From Cephalopachus bancanus (Eukaryota; Chordata; Mammalia; Primates; Tarsiidae): a DNA stretch of 64,000 bases. How positions within the stretch are numbered: the first letter of the stretch is position 1; each line of letters starts with the position of its first letter. The translations under genes and the position numbers were made by a program. Below the pieces are notes generated by a model that was not told where the DNA came from, searched no databases, and worked only from the letters and a program-made list of their open reading frames with translations. The stretch is taken from NCBI GenBank assembly GCA_027257055.1, contig JAPVLO010000019.1, positions 16,356,501-16,420,500 on the forward strand, written 5' to 3'. Of the stretch, positions 10,550-22,171 are shown in pieces.

Positions 10550-11330
10550 AATATATTGGCATAGGACTTTTAGTAGAATTCAGATTTATGCAAAACTTTC
10601 ATTTTTCACAATCCAAAATTAACAAACTCAGAGTGGCACAAATTTGTTGAAATGTAATGCAAACTAAACATTTTAGTTCATCTTCCTACAGTTCAACAGA
10701 ATGTTGATATTTAAATTCACATTAAGCATCTCATTTAATTTCCGCATCATGATCCAATGGGCTGAAAAAGATGAATTGCTGACACATTGATTTTTTTTTC
10801 CAGTCCCCAGGAGGAATACAAACGGTTGCAGTCAGAGATGCGGAAAGACAGCATTATTTTGCATAAATCTGTAATTATGTACACAAGTAACTTGCATGTA
10901 TTATGCTAACTGTATTATTATTATTTAGCTTTGCTCTAAAACATAATCTAATTTTATGAAAGCCTCAGAGAATGTTAGTTTCAAGCCAGTTCTCTACTCA
11001 TTAGCGCTGACTTTTATGGTTTGTTTATTTGGATTTTTTTTTTTTTGGCCTCCTGCCCTTAAATTAACATGCCTTTGTTTCATAATCTACACTGTCATTG
11101 TGCCCTCTTGACCCACAAAAGAGGCAGCTGAATGGAAGCATTGATGCCAACGTTACAGCTTCTGTACACAGGCGATAGGCCTGAATTCCTATCACTTGAC
11201 TCTGATTTCTTTGGAAATGAACGGAAAGAGGAGAAAGAGAAGAATTCAACAAGGTCAAGGTCTTTAAGGACTCATGGTTAAGCACTGTTACATATCATGT
11301 GATTAAACAGTACAGGGTGCATAGTAAGTG
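10550..11330. other. Repeat-poor block, candidate conserved element or exon
   Basis: No transposon text is seen. The block is AT-rich and evenly composed, with POU- and homeodomain-like words ('attttgcataaat', 'tctgtaattatg', 'cttaaattaac'). A pyrimidine tract with two AGs (10803 and 10810) precedes a short frame that stays open to a TAA at 10907. The frame gives EEYKRLQSEMRKDS and further residues, a hydrophilic, coil-like peptide. No gene can be named. Confidence 0.35.
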
Positions 11331-11960
11331 CAATGTAAATATCATTTATTATTATTGCTATCTCTTGGTATTTTTGAGCACCTCTATGAGGGTGCCCCCC
11401 CAAAAAAACCCAGAATTATCTTTTGGAGGGTAGGCTCCTTTTTGTACAGGCTTCCCCCACTAGGTAAGTATTCTAGGAACTCATCAATCGGCATCATTAT
11501 ATCAGCTAGTGTTGTTGTGAGAGGTTGTGTTCTGCTTCAGTTAATTTTTTTTTTTGAGATTTTTTTCAACACATTTGCCTATTTCATGATGGATGATTTA
11601 CGAATATACCTGCCCACACCACTGAGTGTTCAGCAGTTTTTGACCCAAAAAAATGGCATGACGCAGTGCTCCACCATTTCTATTCACTTGGTCTTTTCCC
11701 AAGCAATTTTTTTTTTTTTTTTGGTTTGGTTTCCTTTTTTGTTTGTTTGTTTCTCCGGATTTTTAAAAAAAACTCTCAAAGGGAAACATTTTCCTGATGT
11801 AAAAGAGGTGAAACCAAAAAACAGCAGAAGCACTAAAAGGCATTAGAATTGACAAGTTCAAAACGGTTTTGAGCAGTGGAAAGTCTTGATAGATGTTTTG
11901 TATCAAACAGAGTAATTTGAAGGTGACCGAAGTTTAAACATGTACGAATAAATACACAAG
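11331..11960. other. Unique sequence with poly-T runs
   Basis: A 172-codon frame (11328-11846, +) crosses several poly-T runs and poly-A runs. It is rich in F, L and K and has no domain. I take it as a chance frame in low-complexity DNA, not a gene. Confidence 0.5.
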
Positions 11961-12256
11961 TCAGGCATGGTGGCTCATGCCTGTAATCCCAGCACTTTGG
12001 GAGGCAGAGGTGAGAGGATTGCCTGAGTTCAAGGGTTTGAGACCAGCCTGGGCAACTTGGTGAGATCTCATCTCTACAATAAATCAAAAAAATTATCTGA
12101 GTGTGGTGGCACATACCTGTGGTTCCAGCTACTTGGAAGGCTGAGGCTGAAGGATCACCTGAGCCCAGCAGGTGGAGACTGCATTGGCCGTGAGCTTGCC
12201 ACTGTACTCCAGCCTGGGTGACAGAGTGAGACTACAACTCAAAAAAAACACAAAAA
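11961..12256 (+). mobile_element. Alu, sense, intermediate age
   Basis: A full Alu from 'tcaggcatggtggctcatgcc' to 'actacaactcaaaaaaaacacaaaaaa'. It carries the lemur-type linker 'caataaatcaaaaaaatt' but fewer CpGs than the youngest copies. Confidence 0.93.
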
Positions 12257-13018
12257 ACTTTATGACAAATAGAATGGATTTTTCACTTCATACTATGGGT
12301 AGTAAACTTGTAAAATTCATCACTGGAATAGTTGTGCAGAAAATATAATTGAGTTATAAAAAGGTCAAACATTTAAACAATCACCCTGAAAATAGCTACT
12401 ATAAAATTACATTATGCAATCTCCCTAAAAACTTGAAAAATGATTGCAAAATAATTTTAAAATAAAAAGGCAGAGTTAAAATTAAATGTGTATCACAAAT
12501 GCAGTAATATAAAAATATGGGAACTCAGGACAAAAGATAAAGAGATGTATGAAAATGAAAATAATTGTGGTAGGATTTAGGACAATTTTTGTATTCAAAG
12601 AGTTATTTAATATAATTTTGCTTTTAAATTGGTAACTGTCTGTTTGCTCTTTTTCTGTTCTTTTACTTCAAGTTGGTGTTTTTATGGTTGAGTTCTGTCT
12701 CATAAATGGAATATAGCTGGAATTTTTTTCCCTTCAATGTGACAATCTCCTCTGTCTTTGGTTTACTTTGATTTTACCTGTAAGATAATAACATTTATAT
12801 TCATTTTGCTTATTGATCTAGTTAGACTTGCTTATACTACCTTTTTTGTTTATTTACTTGTTTGTTTGTTCTACTTTTTCTATGCCTCATTTGCCCCCTC
12901 CTTTGCCTTTAAACAAAAATTCAACAGGATTTTTAATCATTTATTTTTCTTGTTCTCTTTTTTTTTTTTTGGTGTGGAAGTTAAACCAGAAACTAAACTA
13001 TTTTTCTAAAATAGTTTT
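12257..13018. other. AT-rich sequence, possible old L1
   Basis: The text after about 12600 (T-rich, 'cttttacttcaagttggtg', 'gtttactttgattttacctg') has the cadence of an antisense old L1 coding region, but I cannot align it firmly. Related-looking T-rich text continues at 13357-13800 beyond the Alu composite. Confidence 0.35.
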
Positions 13019-13356
13019 CAGGCCAGGCTCGGTGGCTCAGCTGGTAATCCCAGCACCTTGGGAGGCTGAGGTGAGTGGATTGCCTGAGCCCCCGGGGTTC
13101 AAGGCCAGCCTGGGTAACTTGGTGAGACCTCATCTCTACAATAAATAAAAAATTAGCCGTACATGTTTGCATTCTATAGTTCCAAGTAACTGGAAATACA
13201 GACGTGTGCCACCATGCCCTGTTAATTTTTTTGATTTGTAGAGATGAGGTCTTGCCAAGTTGCCCAGGCTGGTCTTGAACCCAAGGGCTCAGGCAATCCT
13301 CTCACCTTGGCCTCCCAAGGTGCTGGGATTATAGGCGTATGCCACTGTACCTGGCA
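13019..13356. mobile_element. Fold-back Alu composite
   Basis: The first part (13021 to about 13182) is a sense Alu, from the 5' end through the left monomer into the right monomer ('tatagttcca'). The sequence then flips: about 13178 to 13355 is antisense Alu from the same internal position ('tccaagtaactgg') back to the 5' end ('gccactgtacctggc'). The two arms nearly abut and form an imperfect 335-bp inverted repeat. Both arms are moderately diverged, so the event is not recent. Confidence 0.8.
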
Positions 13357-13814
13357 TTCTTTCTATTCTTTACCTCTGTCACCCTGATTATACGTGTGAT
13401 GGGCCTTGTCATGTTATCTTCCATATTCCTTCATCTTTTTCCCGTATTTTCTTTGTCTCCACGATTTAACTAGCCATTGAGTTTCTATGTCGATAATTCT
13501 ATTTTTCACTTTAAAAATTCTATTAGGTTTTTTATAAATCTACCTGTCATTGTGTTTCCTGATTAAGTTTATGATCCCATTTTTTAATTTCTATAAATAC
13601 TTTCCACTGAATTACTTTATGTCCTTTAATGTTTTAAAATCTGAACTCTTTGAGGGTCCAAATCTGTTTATTTCCTTTTTCTTTGTCATGATGACTTATT
13701 TCTTTGTTTTTTTGTGGATCTTTGATTGTGAACGCTCATTTGCTTGATCTTAATCCTTGGAAATCATGCAGATTTCTTCAAAGTGTCTGTTTTTGCTACT
13801 ACTGAAACTGGCAC
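13357..13814. other. T-rich sequence, possible old L1
   Basis: T-rich text resembling antisense old L1, without a firm alignment. Short frames here are low-complexity. Confidence 0.35.
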
Positions 13815-14106
13815 TTTTTTTTTTTTTTTTTTTGAGTTGGAGTCTCACGCTGTCGCCCAGACTGGAGTGCAGTGGCCGCTCCCGGCCACCGCAGCCTCGA
13901 CCTGCTGGGCTCCGGCGATCCTTCCGCCTCAGCCTTCCAAGTAGCCGGAATTACAGGCATGCGCTACCACGCCCGGCTGATTTTTTGATTTATTGTAGAG
14001 ATGAGGTCTCGCTGCCCAGGCGGGTCTCGAACCCGCGGGCTCAGGCAATCCACTCACCTCAGCCTCCCAAAGGCGCAGAATTACAGGCTGAGCCACTGAG
14101 CCCGGC
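13815..14106 (-). mobile_element. Young Alu, antisense
   Basis: A full antisense lemur-type Alu with an unbroken T tail at 13815-13833 and very high CpG content ('ccgctcccggccaccgcagcctcgacc'). Its antisense and sense frames (66 and 123 codons) are Alu readings. It lies next to a MIR fragment on its right. Confidence 0.95.
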
Positions 14107-14245
14107 TGGTCTCATTTTTTTAAAGTAGGAATAAAATACAATGTTTTCTTCATATGGTTGTTGTGAAGATTAAACAAATCAATACATGCAGTACACTGAG
14201 AACAATGCCTATATAAATGCCAGCAGTTGTTATTATTCTCATTTT
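14107..14245 (+). mobile_element. MIR 3' half, sense
   Basis: 'catatggttgttgtgaagattaaacaaatcaatacatg' and 'gagaacaatgcctatataaatgcc' are the sense 3' half of MIR (gttgtgaggattaaatgag..gaacagtgcctggcac). The Alu at 13815 probably interrupts it. Confidence 0.75.
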
Positions 14246-14651
14246 CTAGTTGAGTAATTCTAGGTGCAGCTGATTACTGAAAAACTAGTTTGTCAAATCT
14301 AAATTCCTTGTTCCAGCAGAGTAAAAGTCTAATTGCCTAAACAAGCTTGAATTCTTCTTCTGAATCACTTCAACATTCACTTTCTAGCATCTTTGTTCAT
14401 GAGCTGTGCTCTCCTTAGAGCAATTTACGTTGCTGCTAGCAAAATCTCAAGGTTAAAGTCAACAGAATAGATGGGATTCTCCAAATGTCTTTTCAGAAAG
14501 GTAGATGGGCAAACCCTTTCTGACTGCACTGTTTCCTCTAACTTCAGATTCAAATCATGATTCAGATTCAGCTAAGCAAAATGTACAACCCTCAGCACAA
14601 ATCCAATGTATTTCATTGGTTTACTTGGACACACTAAAAATAAAATTATTT
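14246..14651. other. Unique sequence
   Basis: No repeat or coding signal is recognised between the MIR and the next Alu. Confidence 0.5.
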
Positions 14652-14972
14652 TGGCTGGATGTGGTTGCTTATGCCTGTAATCCAAGTACTTTGGGAGGCC
14701 AAGGTGGGAGGATTGCTTGAGCCCAGAGGTTCGACACCAACCTAGGCAACATAGCAAGATCTAGTTTCTAAAAAAAAAAAAAAAATTAAATTAAAAAAAT
14801 TAGCCTGGCATGGTAGCATATGCCTGCAGCCCTAGCTACTTGGGAGGTTGAGGAAGAAGGATCGCCTGAGCCCAGGAGGTTGAGGTTATGGTGATCCCTA
14901 ACTGGGCCACTGCACTCCAGCCTGGATGACAGAGTGAGACTCCGACTCAAAATCAAATAAAATAAATAAAAA
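14652..14972 (+). mobile_element. Old Alu, sense
   Basis: A two-monomer Alu from 'tggctggatgtggttgc' to an (AAAT)n-type tail, with an A-rich middle linker at 14770-14800. The sequence is older: 'gaggttgaggttatggtgatc' and few CpGs. Confidence 0.92.
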
Positions 14973-15106
14973 TTTTAACTAGTTGATGGTCCTTACTTAC
15001 GTATATAAAATAAATTTCAAAGTAGAAGCTATCTTTTTTTTCTAGAAGAATCATGAATTCTTGAGGGTCTGGGTGCTGGCTCTGCTTTCTAAACTTTCAC
15101 ATTCCT
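14973..15106. other. Short unique spacer
   Basis: Nothing recognised. Confidence 0.4.
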
Positions 15107-15420
15107 TGCAATGTCCAAGATGGTAGCCAATAGCTACATGTGGCTATTGGGCACTTGAAATGTGCCTAGTGCAAATTGAGACAGACTGTAAGTGTAAAAT
15201 ATAGGTTGGATTTCAAAGACTTTATATAAAAAAGAATGTGTAAAATATTTATTAAAATTTTGCATTGATTACATATTGAGATCTTAATGTTTTAGATATA
15301 TTCATTTAAAATGTATCATTAAAATTAAATTCACTTGTTTCTTTTTACTTTTTAAAATGTGGCTATCAGAACATTTTAAATGACAAATTCACTTTTGTCT
15401 ATCAGAGAGCACTGGTCTAC
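15107..15420 (+). mobile_element. hAT (Charlie-group) MITE
   Basis: 'ggtagccaatagctacatgtggctattgggcacttgaaatgtgcctagtgcaaattgag' is the well-known text of the MER1/MER3-like hAT elements. It is followed by 'ctgtaagtgtaaaatata', 'tttcaaagac' and 'cttgtttctttttactttttaaaatgtggct'. The ends are near 'tgcaatgtccaa' and 'gagagcactggtctac', which match a diverged terminal inverted repeat. It is non-autonomous. Confidence 0.8.
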
Positions 15421-18400
15421 ACAGTCTCAGTAAATCCTTTCTGACACAGCCCTTAGTATTCCCAACTAAGAACCAGTCATCACTTGCCTTCATTGAGTGG
15501 GTATGGGGACCAAGAAAACAGTGTTTTCAGTTCCTAAACAGACAACTCTCCCAGGTCTAACTTAAAAATGGTTTCATAGTCAAAAAAGATAATCTTACTT
15601 CACTTTGACTATATGTTCCATATTGGTAGGACAAAGTGTTAGTTACCTCAATACTCAAAATAAGATTTTTCAGAATTAGCTCATACTTTTCATTCGCTTT
15701 AACTCGGATTAGAGGCAGAGAGTTCCGAGGTAGAGAAAGGAGTAGACAGGAGAAAAGAGAGGCGTATCTCATTCATTTAAATGTGGTAGGACATTAAAAC
15801 TTTAAAATCATCAGCTTACCTAAGACTACTTAGATGATAACATATAATTTAGGAAGAGGTGGATGACAGAGTGAAAGATTTCCCAAGATAATTATTTGTA
15901 TACTCACATATCACCATGATTCACCAAATCCCCAGTAATTACAGAATCCTTCTCTTGGGAGTGCTTCTAAGAAGTATCTATGTATTTGACTCAATGCTGA
16001 ATCTGTCTCTACAAGGGTGGCCAGAGGGGGTCACACAGAGGTAGCAGGGCCTCCCATTTGGTGCTGTTATCTCTTGCTCAAGCTCCATTGTGAAGGGTTA
16101 AAGGGAGAGAGAGGACAAAGAAGATACTAGAGAGGACTTTCCACTGACAGCCCAGGGAGAGGTGTCCCTCCCTGCAGGAAGAAGAGGGCAGAGTTCTTCA
16201 ATTTAACTGTGGGCTCATAATCCTTTATCCCCAGTTCCAAAAGAATAAAGCTCTGAAAAACAAAAGCTTTTTCAGAATTCATTTGGAGGCAAAACCTAAC
16301 ATGAGCTGACACGAGGCCATCTTTACTCTTTCTTTATCCTACTTAACGTGATGTTCATACATTAAATTGCAGGCATGTTGATGTGTTTGGTTAAGGGTGG
16401 CTACCTTGGGGGTGTCACACCATATACAACACATTTGAAATAGGTTACCCTCATGAAATCCGAAACATCTGGAATTTTAAAATATATGTGACCCCAAGAA
16501 TTCCAGACAGGGAATTGTGCGGCAGCTCACAGGGCAAGGTAAGGAACTGTGCTCTCCATCTATTTATTCTCTGAATTGTTTACCCCAAAGTTTCTTTTCC
16601 CTACTGTGCTTTATTTCCTCATTCACACAATCTTACCCTCACTTGAAGATAACTCAGTGGATGATAGAATTGTTGCCAGATAATTTCAGATATACTGGGA
16701 TAATGCGTTCAATCTCTCTATGATATGGGCCAGTATCTGCAAATCTACATAAAATTATAGTAATTAGATTTACCTTCTCTAAACTTACTAAAATAGAAAA
16801 GGATGTTAAGTCTTTTTAGTATAACTGTAAAGAGAAAATGAATCCCATGAGTTATGAGAAGAGACTCATATGTGTGAAGGTTTATTTGTGCTCAGATGAT
16901 AAATTATTTTGAGAAACGATACAACATTCTAATTTGTTGAAAGAGCTTGTTCTCAAATTTACTAAGGTATGGTTTTAATTCATTCTTATGAAAGATTTCA
17001 AGGATTTGAGTTGGAATTGGCAACTAAAAATGTAATTAGATCTGACTTACCTTAACCAGAAAAAAAAAATTCTACACTGTTTCATTTACACTTCTAACTA
17101 TCTGGCATTGGTGAAAGCATTTATGATTTCTCTCTTGGAAATCTTTTTTGAAGTAACTATTCATATACCACTCCAGATGGATGTTACATATTTGCTACTG
17201 CCCTTTGGACCTAAATTTCATTTTGCATAGTGACAGAACATGAAAAACTAATCAAAAGGATGTGTAATTTTCTTGTCTCTTAAAAAAATTCCTATTTCTC
17301 TCTTTCTAAGAGTGAGTGAAATATGTAACTCTCTATCTAGTTTATAATATGCAGTGATTATATTCAAATATCTATCAAATTGCTATTTGTTTGCTTTTGA
17401 GTACTATCGCTCTAGGATAAGAACTCCAGTATAGTCAGCATACATAGCACACAAGCCGTCATGCACCTTTCAAATCCTGTGCCCCACACAGAATTCTCCA
17501 TGCCAGTCTGTATGGGGTGCCCTCACCCCTTCTGCCTGCGTGGGATCATCTGGGTCATGACTTGAGAATCCAGATGAGGTTATCTTTTGATCAAGGTTCC
17601 TTTAAAAATCCAGGTCCCCCAAAGAAATTGATGCCTGAAGCTACTGTTCTGCTTACGGCAGGCCACATCTTATTGCTTGGTGTGTTGAGAACCACCCTTA
17701 TATTCCTTTTCTGAAAGTTCTTAGATATTGTTTATGATCGATTTGTCCCATTTTCCCCTTTGAGTTAACCCCTGGAGCCTGAGTTTTCCAATACTTCCCT
17801 GTCTCGGTGGTTCTTACTCTGACAGTAGATCTGGGAGGGGCTTCAAGAAAAGATTCACGAGACATTTCTTCCCAAAACTTACACCATCTTTCACTATCAA
17901 ATGTGTTTCTGGATAATGAGCTTTTTACTTGGTTCATGTATTCTTTTTTTTAGTTTTGTCTTTTTTTTTGCCATTCAACTTGATTCTCCTTCCATGGTAT
18001 TCTTCTTTTGAAAGCGAATTCAAACGAGAGCTGGTTGAGTTGGGTCACTATCCTAAACTTCACAGACTACCAGAGAAGAGGCACTCCATGCATAAATAGA
18101 TTATTTGCCCATGAAGTATAAAACCTATGTGCTTGGCTGTTATTGTAATATTTTTGGTTTTGTTTTTGTTTCCATCTTTCTATTAGCTAGTTTCATTTCT
18201 GCCTGAGTTTCATAAGAACACACGATAAAAGGCCTGCCCTAACTCAGGCATACCTTGGACTGGTCTAGCTATACTTTCTTGTGGGTGTTCATGTTGCCCC
18301 AACAACATTGTGTTTACTCAGCTCAAACAGCTGCATTTTCAAATGTTGAGTGTGTCAGCTGTCCCAGGGAGAGCAGTGACCCAAGAATTTAGCCCAACTC

Positions 18401-18540
18401 TACTTATCTGAGAGGCTCACTCAATCTGGCAGCAAGAATTCTCTGCACATTCCTCCTCAACAAAAGTCTGCAGTACCATTTCCTTACTCCATTTGTATGT
18501 TATCTGGATCACAAAGTCGTCTCTAAAGCTCCAAGTAATG
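15421..18540. other. Long repeat-poor interval
   Basis: About 3.1 kb in which I see no Alu, L1 or LTR. It is AT-rich with no long frame: 60-79-codon frames occur on both strands without domains. It could hold regulatory sequence, but nothing specific can be supported by reading alone. Confidence 0.45.
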
Positions 18541-19250
18541 ATTTCTGAAGGATGCCTTTTTATTTTTCAATGTTCAACTGGTATACAATTCATAGAACAT
18601 AAAACTCACCATTTTAAAGTGGGTTTTAGTACATTCAGTAGTTTTTAGGATATTCACAATGTTGTACAATCATCACCACTATATGATTCCAGAACATTTC
18701 CATCACTCCAGAAAGAATGTCAATGCCTATTAGCAGTCATTTGGCTTTCCCTATCCCCTGGAAACCACTAATCTACTTTCTGTTTGTGTGGATTTGCTTA
18801 TTCTGAACATTTCATATAAATGAAATAGGCTTTTGTGCCTTGTTTTTAATTCACTTAGTATAATGTTTCAAGGTTCATTTATGTTGTAGTGTGAGTTAGT
18901 ATATCATTCCTTTGTATGACTGAGCAAAATTCCATTTGGGGATATACCATGTTTTATTTATTAATTCACTACTTGATGGGCATTTGGGTTGTTTTCACAT
19001 TTTTGCTATTAATGCTACTATGAACATGTGTGTACAAGTTTTTGTGTGAACACGTGTCTTCAGTTCTCAGGTATATGCCTAGAAATAGAATTACTGAGTC
19101 ATATGGTAACTCCATCCTTAAATTTTTGAGCAAATGTCAAATTGTTTTCCATAGAATTGCAATTTTACAATCTCAGCAGAGATATATGAGGGCTCCAATT
19201 TCCTCACAGTCTCACTTGTCATTATTGCCCTTTTAAATCCTAAGTATACG
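18541..19250 (-). mobile_element. Old L1/HAL1-type fragment, antisense
   Basis: 'ttgttcaactggtatacaattcatagaacat..aaactcaccattttaaag', 'acaatcatcacc', 'ccctggaaaccactaatctactttctg', 'gatgggcatttgggttgttttcac' and 'catatggtaactcc' are the standard antisense sequence of old mammalian L1 or HAL1 3' regions. It is heavily mutated and has no coding capacity. Confidence 0.85.
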
Positions 19251-19330
19251 GTAGAATTTTCCATGATGTCACTGTTTTATCAGCTAATAGAACGTATGCT
19301 TGTGTATTCTTGTGTGTGTATGTTTTTTGT

Positions 19331-19690
19331 TGTTGTTGTTGTTTTACTTTATTTTATTGTAAAATGTGGGATACAAGTCACGATTGGGTACATAAGTAAT
19401 GTATGTGCAGGTGAAGCTTGGGCCTCCAACTGGTCCTCACTTCTGGTTTAAGATCAGGTACCTTTTGTGTCAATACATTTCCCCCACTTTCTCCCTCCCC
19501 TGGCAACGTCCCCGACTGCCAATCCCTCCCTTGTGCTATTGTGATTAACGTTCAAGTCTCACTTATGAGTGAGAACACATGGTATTTGGTTCTTTGTTTC
19601 TGTGGTAGATCGCTGAGAATGATTATCTCTAATTCCATCCAATTTGCTGAGAAGTCCATGATTTTGTCTGTCTTTATAATCTTGTGTTTT
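19331..19690 (-). mobile_element. L1 3' end, antisense
   Basis: Antisense of a primate L1 3' end that does not resemble human L1: T-rich start, 'gtgggatacaagtcacgattgggtacataag', 'cccccactttctccctcccctggcaacg' and 'cttatgagtgagaacacatgg'. It breaks off in the ORF2 3' region. Sequence at 19691-19805 is AT-rich with a TATC run. Confidence 0.85.
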
Positions 19691-19805
19691 ACAGCTTCCT
19701 CAGACTTAATTTATAATATATCTAATAAATATAGATATTTCATCTATCAATCTATCTATCTAATCTATCATCTCTCACATAAAAGCCAAAAGCTTTTGGA
19801 GATGC

Positions 19806-20880
19806 TCAATCTTTTTTTAATTTTATTTTAAAGTTGTGGGGTACAAATCAGAATTAGGTACATAAGTGGTCCTCATACAGGTGAAATCTGGGCCTATTGA
19901 TCCTCACTTCACCTGGTTTGGGATCAGGTGCCCTTACTGATGTTATGTGCTACCCCCGCTCCCTCCCCTGGCAGTGTCTAGCTACTGCCAATCCCTTTCT
20001 TGTAGTATTATGATAAATGTTTAGGATCTTCGTATGAGTAAGAACATGTGGCATTCAGTTCTTGTTTCTGTGATAGATCACTGAGTATGCTAGACTCTAA
20101 ATCACCCAAGTTGCTGCAAAGTTCATAATTTTGTCCTGCTTTATGGCTGCATGATATTCCATCGTGACTATGTACCACATTTTTTTTAATCCAGTCCCAT
20201 TTTGATGGGCAGCATGGTTGGTTCCACGTTTTTGCTATTGTGAATAGTGCTGCAATAAATATGCTTGTGCAGGTATCTTTTTTGTAGAATGATTGGAGTT
20301 CCTTCAGGTATATTCCCAGAAGGAGGATTGCTGGATCATATGGAAGGTCCATTTCTAGATCTTTTAGAAATCGCCACACTGTTTTCCAGAGTTTGTACGA
20401 ATTTACACTCTCGCCAACAGTGTGGAAGTGTTCCCTTTTCTCCACATCCTCACCAGCATCTGTTGTTTTTTGAGTTATTAATGATGACCATCCTGACTGG
20501 AGTTAGGTATGGTATCTCAGTGTGGCTTTGATTTGCATTTCCTTGATGATTAGTGAGACTGAACATTTTTTCATATATCTGTTGGCTGCTCATATGTCTT
20601 CTTTTGAGAAGTGTCTGTTCATATCCTTGCCAAATTTTTAATAGGTTGTTTGTTTTTATTCCTTTAGGCACATTTGAGTTCCTTGTAGATCCTGGATGTT
20701 AGACCTTTGTCAGATATACAGTTGGAAAATATTTTTTCTCATTCTGTAGGCTGTCTCCCACTCTCTTGATGATTTATTCTGCTTTGCAGAAGTTTGCCAG
20801 TTTGATGAGGTCCCACTTGTCTATCTTACTTCTTATGGCATGGGCTTTTGGGTTTTGATCAGATATTGATTCCTCAATAA
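19806..20880 (-). mobile_element. L1, 5'-truncated, antisense
   Basis: A second copy of the same L1 type starts at 'ctcaatcttttttt' with 'gttgtggggtacaaatcagaattagg'. It runs through the 3' UTR into ORF2, ending in 'gggcttttgggttttgatcagatattgattcc'. It lacks the 5' portion. The two copies lie in tandem in the same orientation and share the 'tggggtacaa..taggtacataag' start. Confidence 0.9.
20008..20445 (-). pseudogene. L1 ORF2 C-terminal remnant
   Basis: The 145-codon frame contains the C-terminal end of L1 ORF2. Phrases such as DLPYDPAILLLGIY and IAKTWNQPCCPSKWDWIKK correspond to the cysteine-bearing tail of the L1 reverse transcriptase protein. Frameshifts and stops separate it from the rest, and no endonuclease or RT core is present. 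It is not a functional gene. Confidence 0.85.
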
Positions 20881-21006
20881 TTTTTAAGCATATAGAGGGG
20901 TCCTGAGACCAAAAGTAAGAGAATGCTAATCTAAAGAGATTAAACAACATAACTAGTTATGTGTTCTGTGACATGTTTTATTTCTACTATTCTGCAAAGA
21001 AAACTA

Positions 21007-21182
21007 AAGATTTTTTTTTTTAACTTTAAAATTTTTTAGTTTTTATTTTTTTAAGAGACTGATTCTTACTATGCTGTCCAGGCTGACCTCTAACTCCTGA
21101 GCTCAAGTGATCCTTTGGTCTCAGCCTCCTGAATGACCGGAGCAATAGGTGTGCACCACTGTACTGACTAGATTTTTTTTTA
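21007..21182 (-). mobile_element. Free Alu monomer (FLAM/FRAM-like), antisense
   Basis: A single diverged Alu monomer: 'gactgattcttactatgctgtccaggctgacctctaactcctgagctcaagtgatcc' to 'gtgcaccactgtactgacta'. 'agattttttttt'-type text flanks both sides, which may be a TSD. Confidence 0.75.
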
Positions 21183-21856
21183 AGTCTGGGTTCACAGTTG
21201 TATACATGTGTAAAATTAATTAACTTGCACATTTAGGATTTGTAGCTTGATACCTTGCTGCATGCTACACTTCAGTTTAAAAGCAATTTTAAAACATGAG
21301 CATTCAAAAAGCAAAAAGGTTAGTGGGGAAGGCACTAGAAACATAAACAGCTCTGCATAAATCCCAGATAATTGTCCAAGTCAATATTTTCATAAAAGCA
21401 TGAGTGATTTTTTACCTCTCAACTCATCAGTCTCCCATTCCTAGAGACTCATACCTTAGAAATTCCCTCTCAGAAACTAGGGAGAAAGTACCCAAGAATG
21501 TTGGAGGGTTCTCAAACAAGAAATTCTGCCAGTGCACTGATAAATAAGATGAATTGCTATTTAAGAAAATTGAAGGAGATACATATACAGAACAGAGAAG
21601 AAGGGACACACAGTTAGGAACAAATGCATCTGGTAAAATTATGTTTTTGGATGTAGCCAGCTTGTCCTGTTCTCCTGCCTGAACCCGACTTGAGCTATGT
21701 GACACAGCAGCACTTGCCCTGGCAAGAGTAGTTGTTAGAAATAAAGCCACTTTTAAGTTTTATTTCCGTGATCACCTGGCCCAAAGAGATGATGGCTATG
21801 TACACAAAGACCGTCTGCTCTGCCCTTATCTCTACCCCAAGAACAAGTTGGGGGTA
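21183..21856. other. Unique sequence
   Basis: No repeat is recognised. The 107-codon antisense frame (21427-21750) has no recognisable domain or splice context. Confidence 0.5.
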
Positions 21857-22171
21857 CCCAGTGGAACTTGTTTTGTTTTTTGAGTTGGAGTCTCACCCCG
21901 TCGCCCAGGCTGGAGTGCAGCAGCACACTCACGGCCACCCCAGTGTCGACCCACTGGGCTCCGGCCATCCTTCCGCCTCAGTCTTCCAAGTAGCCAGAAC
22001 TACAGGCACGCACTACCAGCACCCAGCTAATTTTGATTTATTGTAGAGACAAGGTCTCGCCAAGTTGCCCCGGTGGGTCCCAAACCCGCGGGCTCAGGCA
22101 ATCCACTCGCCTCAGCCTCCCAAAGTGCCGGGATTACAGGCTGGGCCACTGAGCCCACCCCAGTGGAACTT
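21857..22171 (-). mobile_element. Alu, antisense, with perfect TSD
   Basis: A lemur-type antisense Alu lies at 21870-22158, flanked by the perfect 13-bp TSD 'cccagtggaactt' at 21857-21869 and 22159-22171. A run of A follows the right TSD. CpGs are partly retained. Confidence 0.95.

Noticed and set aside
11328..11846. 172-codon frame on the plus strand
   Set aside because: It crosses several poly-T and poly-A runs, is dominated by F, L and K, and has no domain. Expected by chance in low-complexity DNA.
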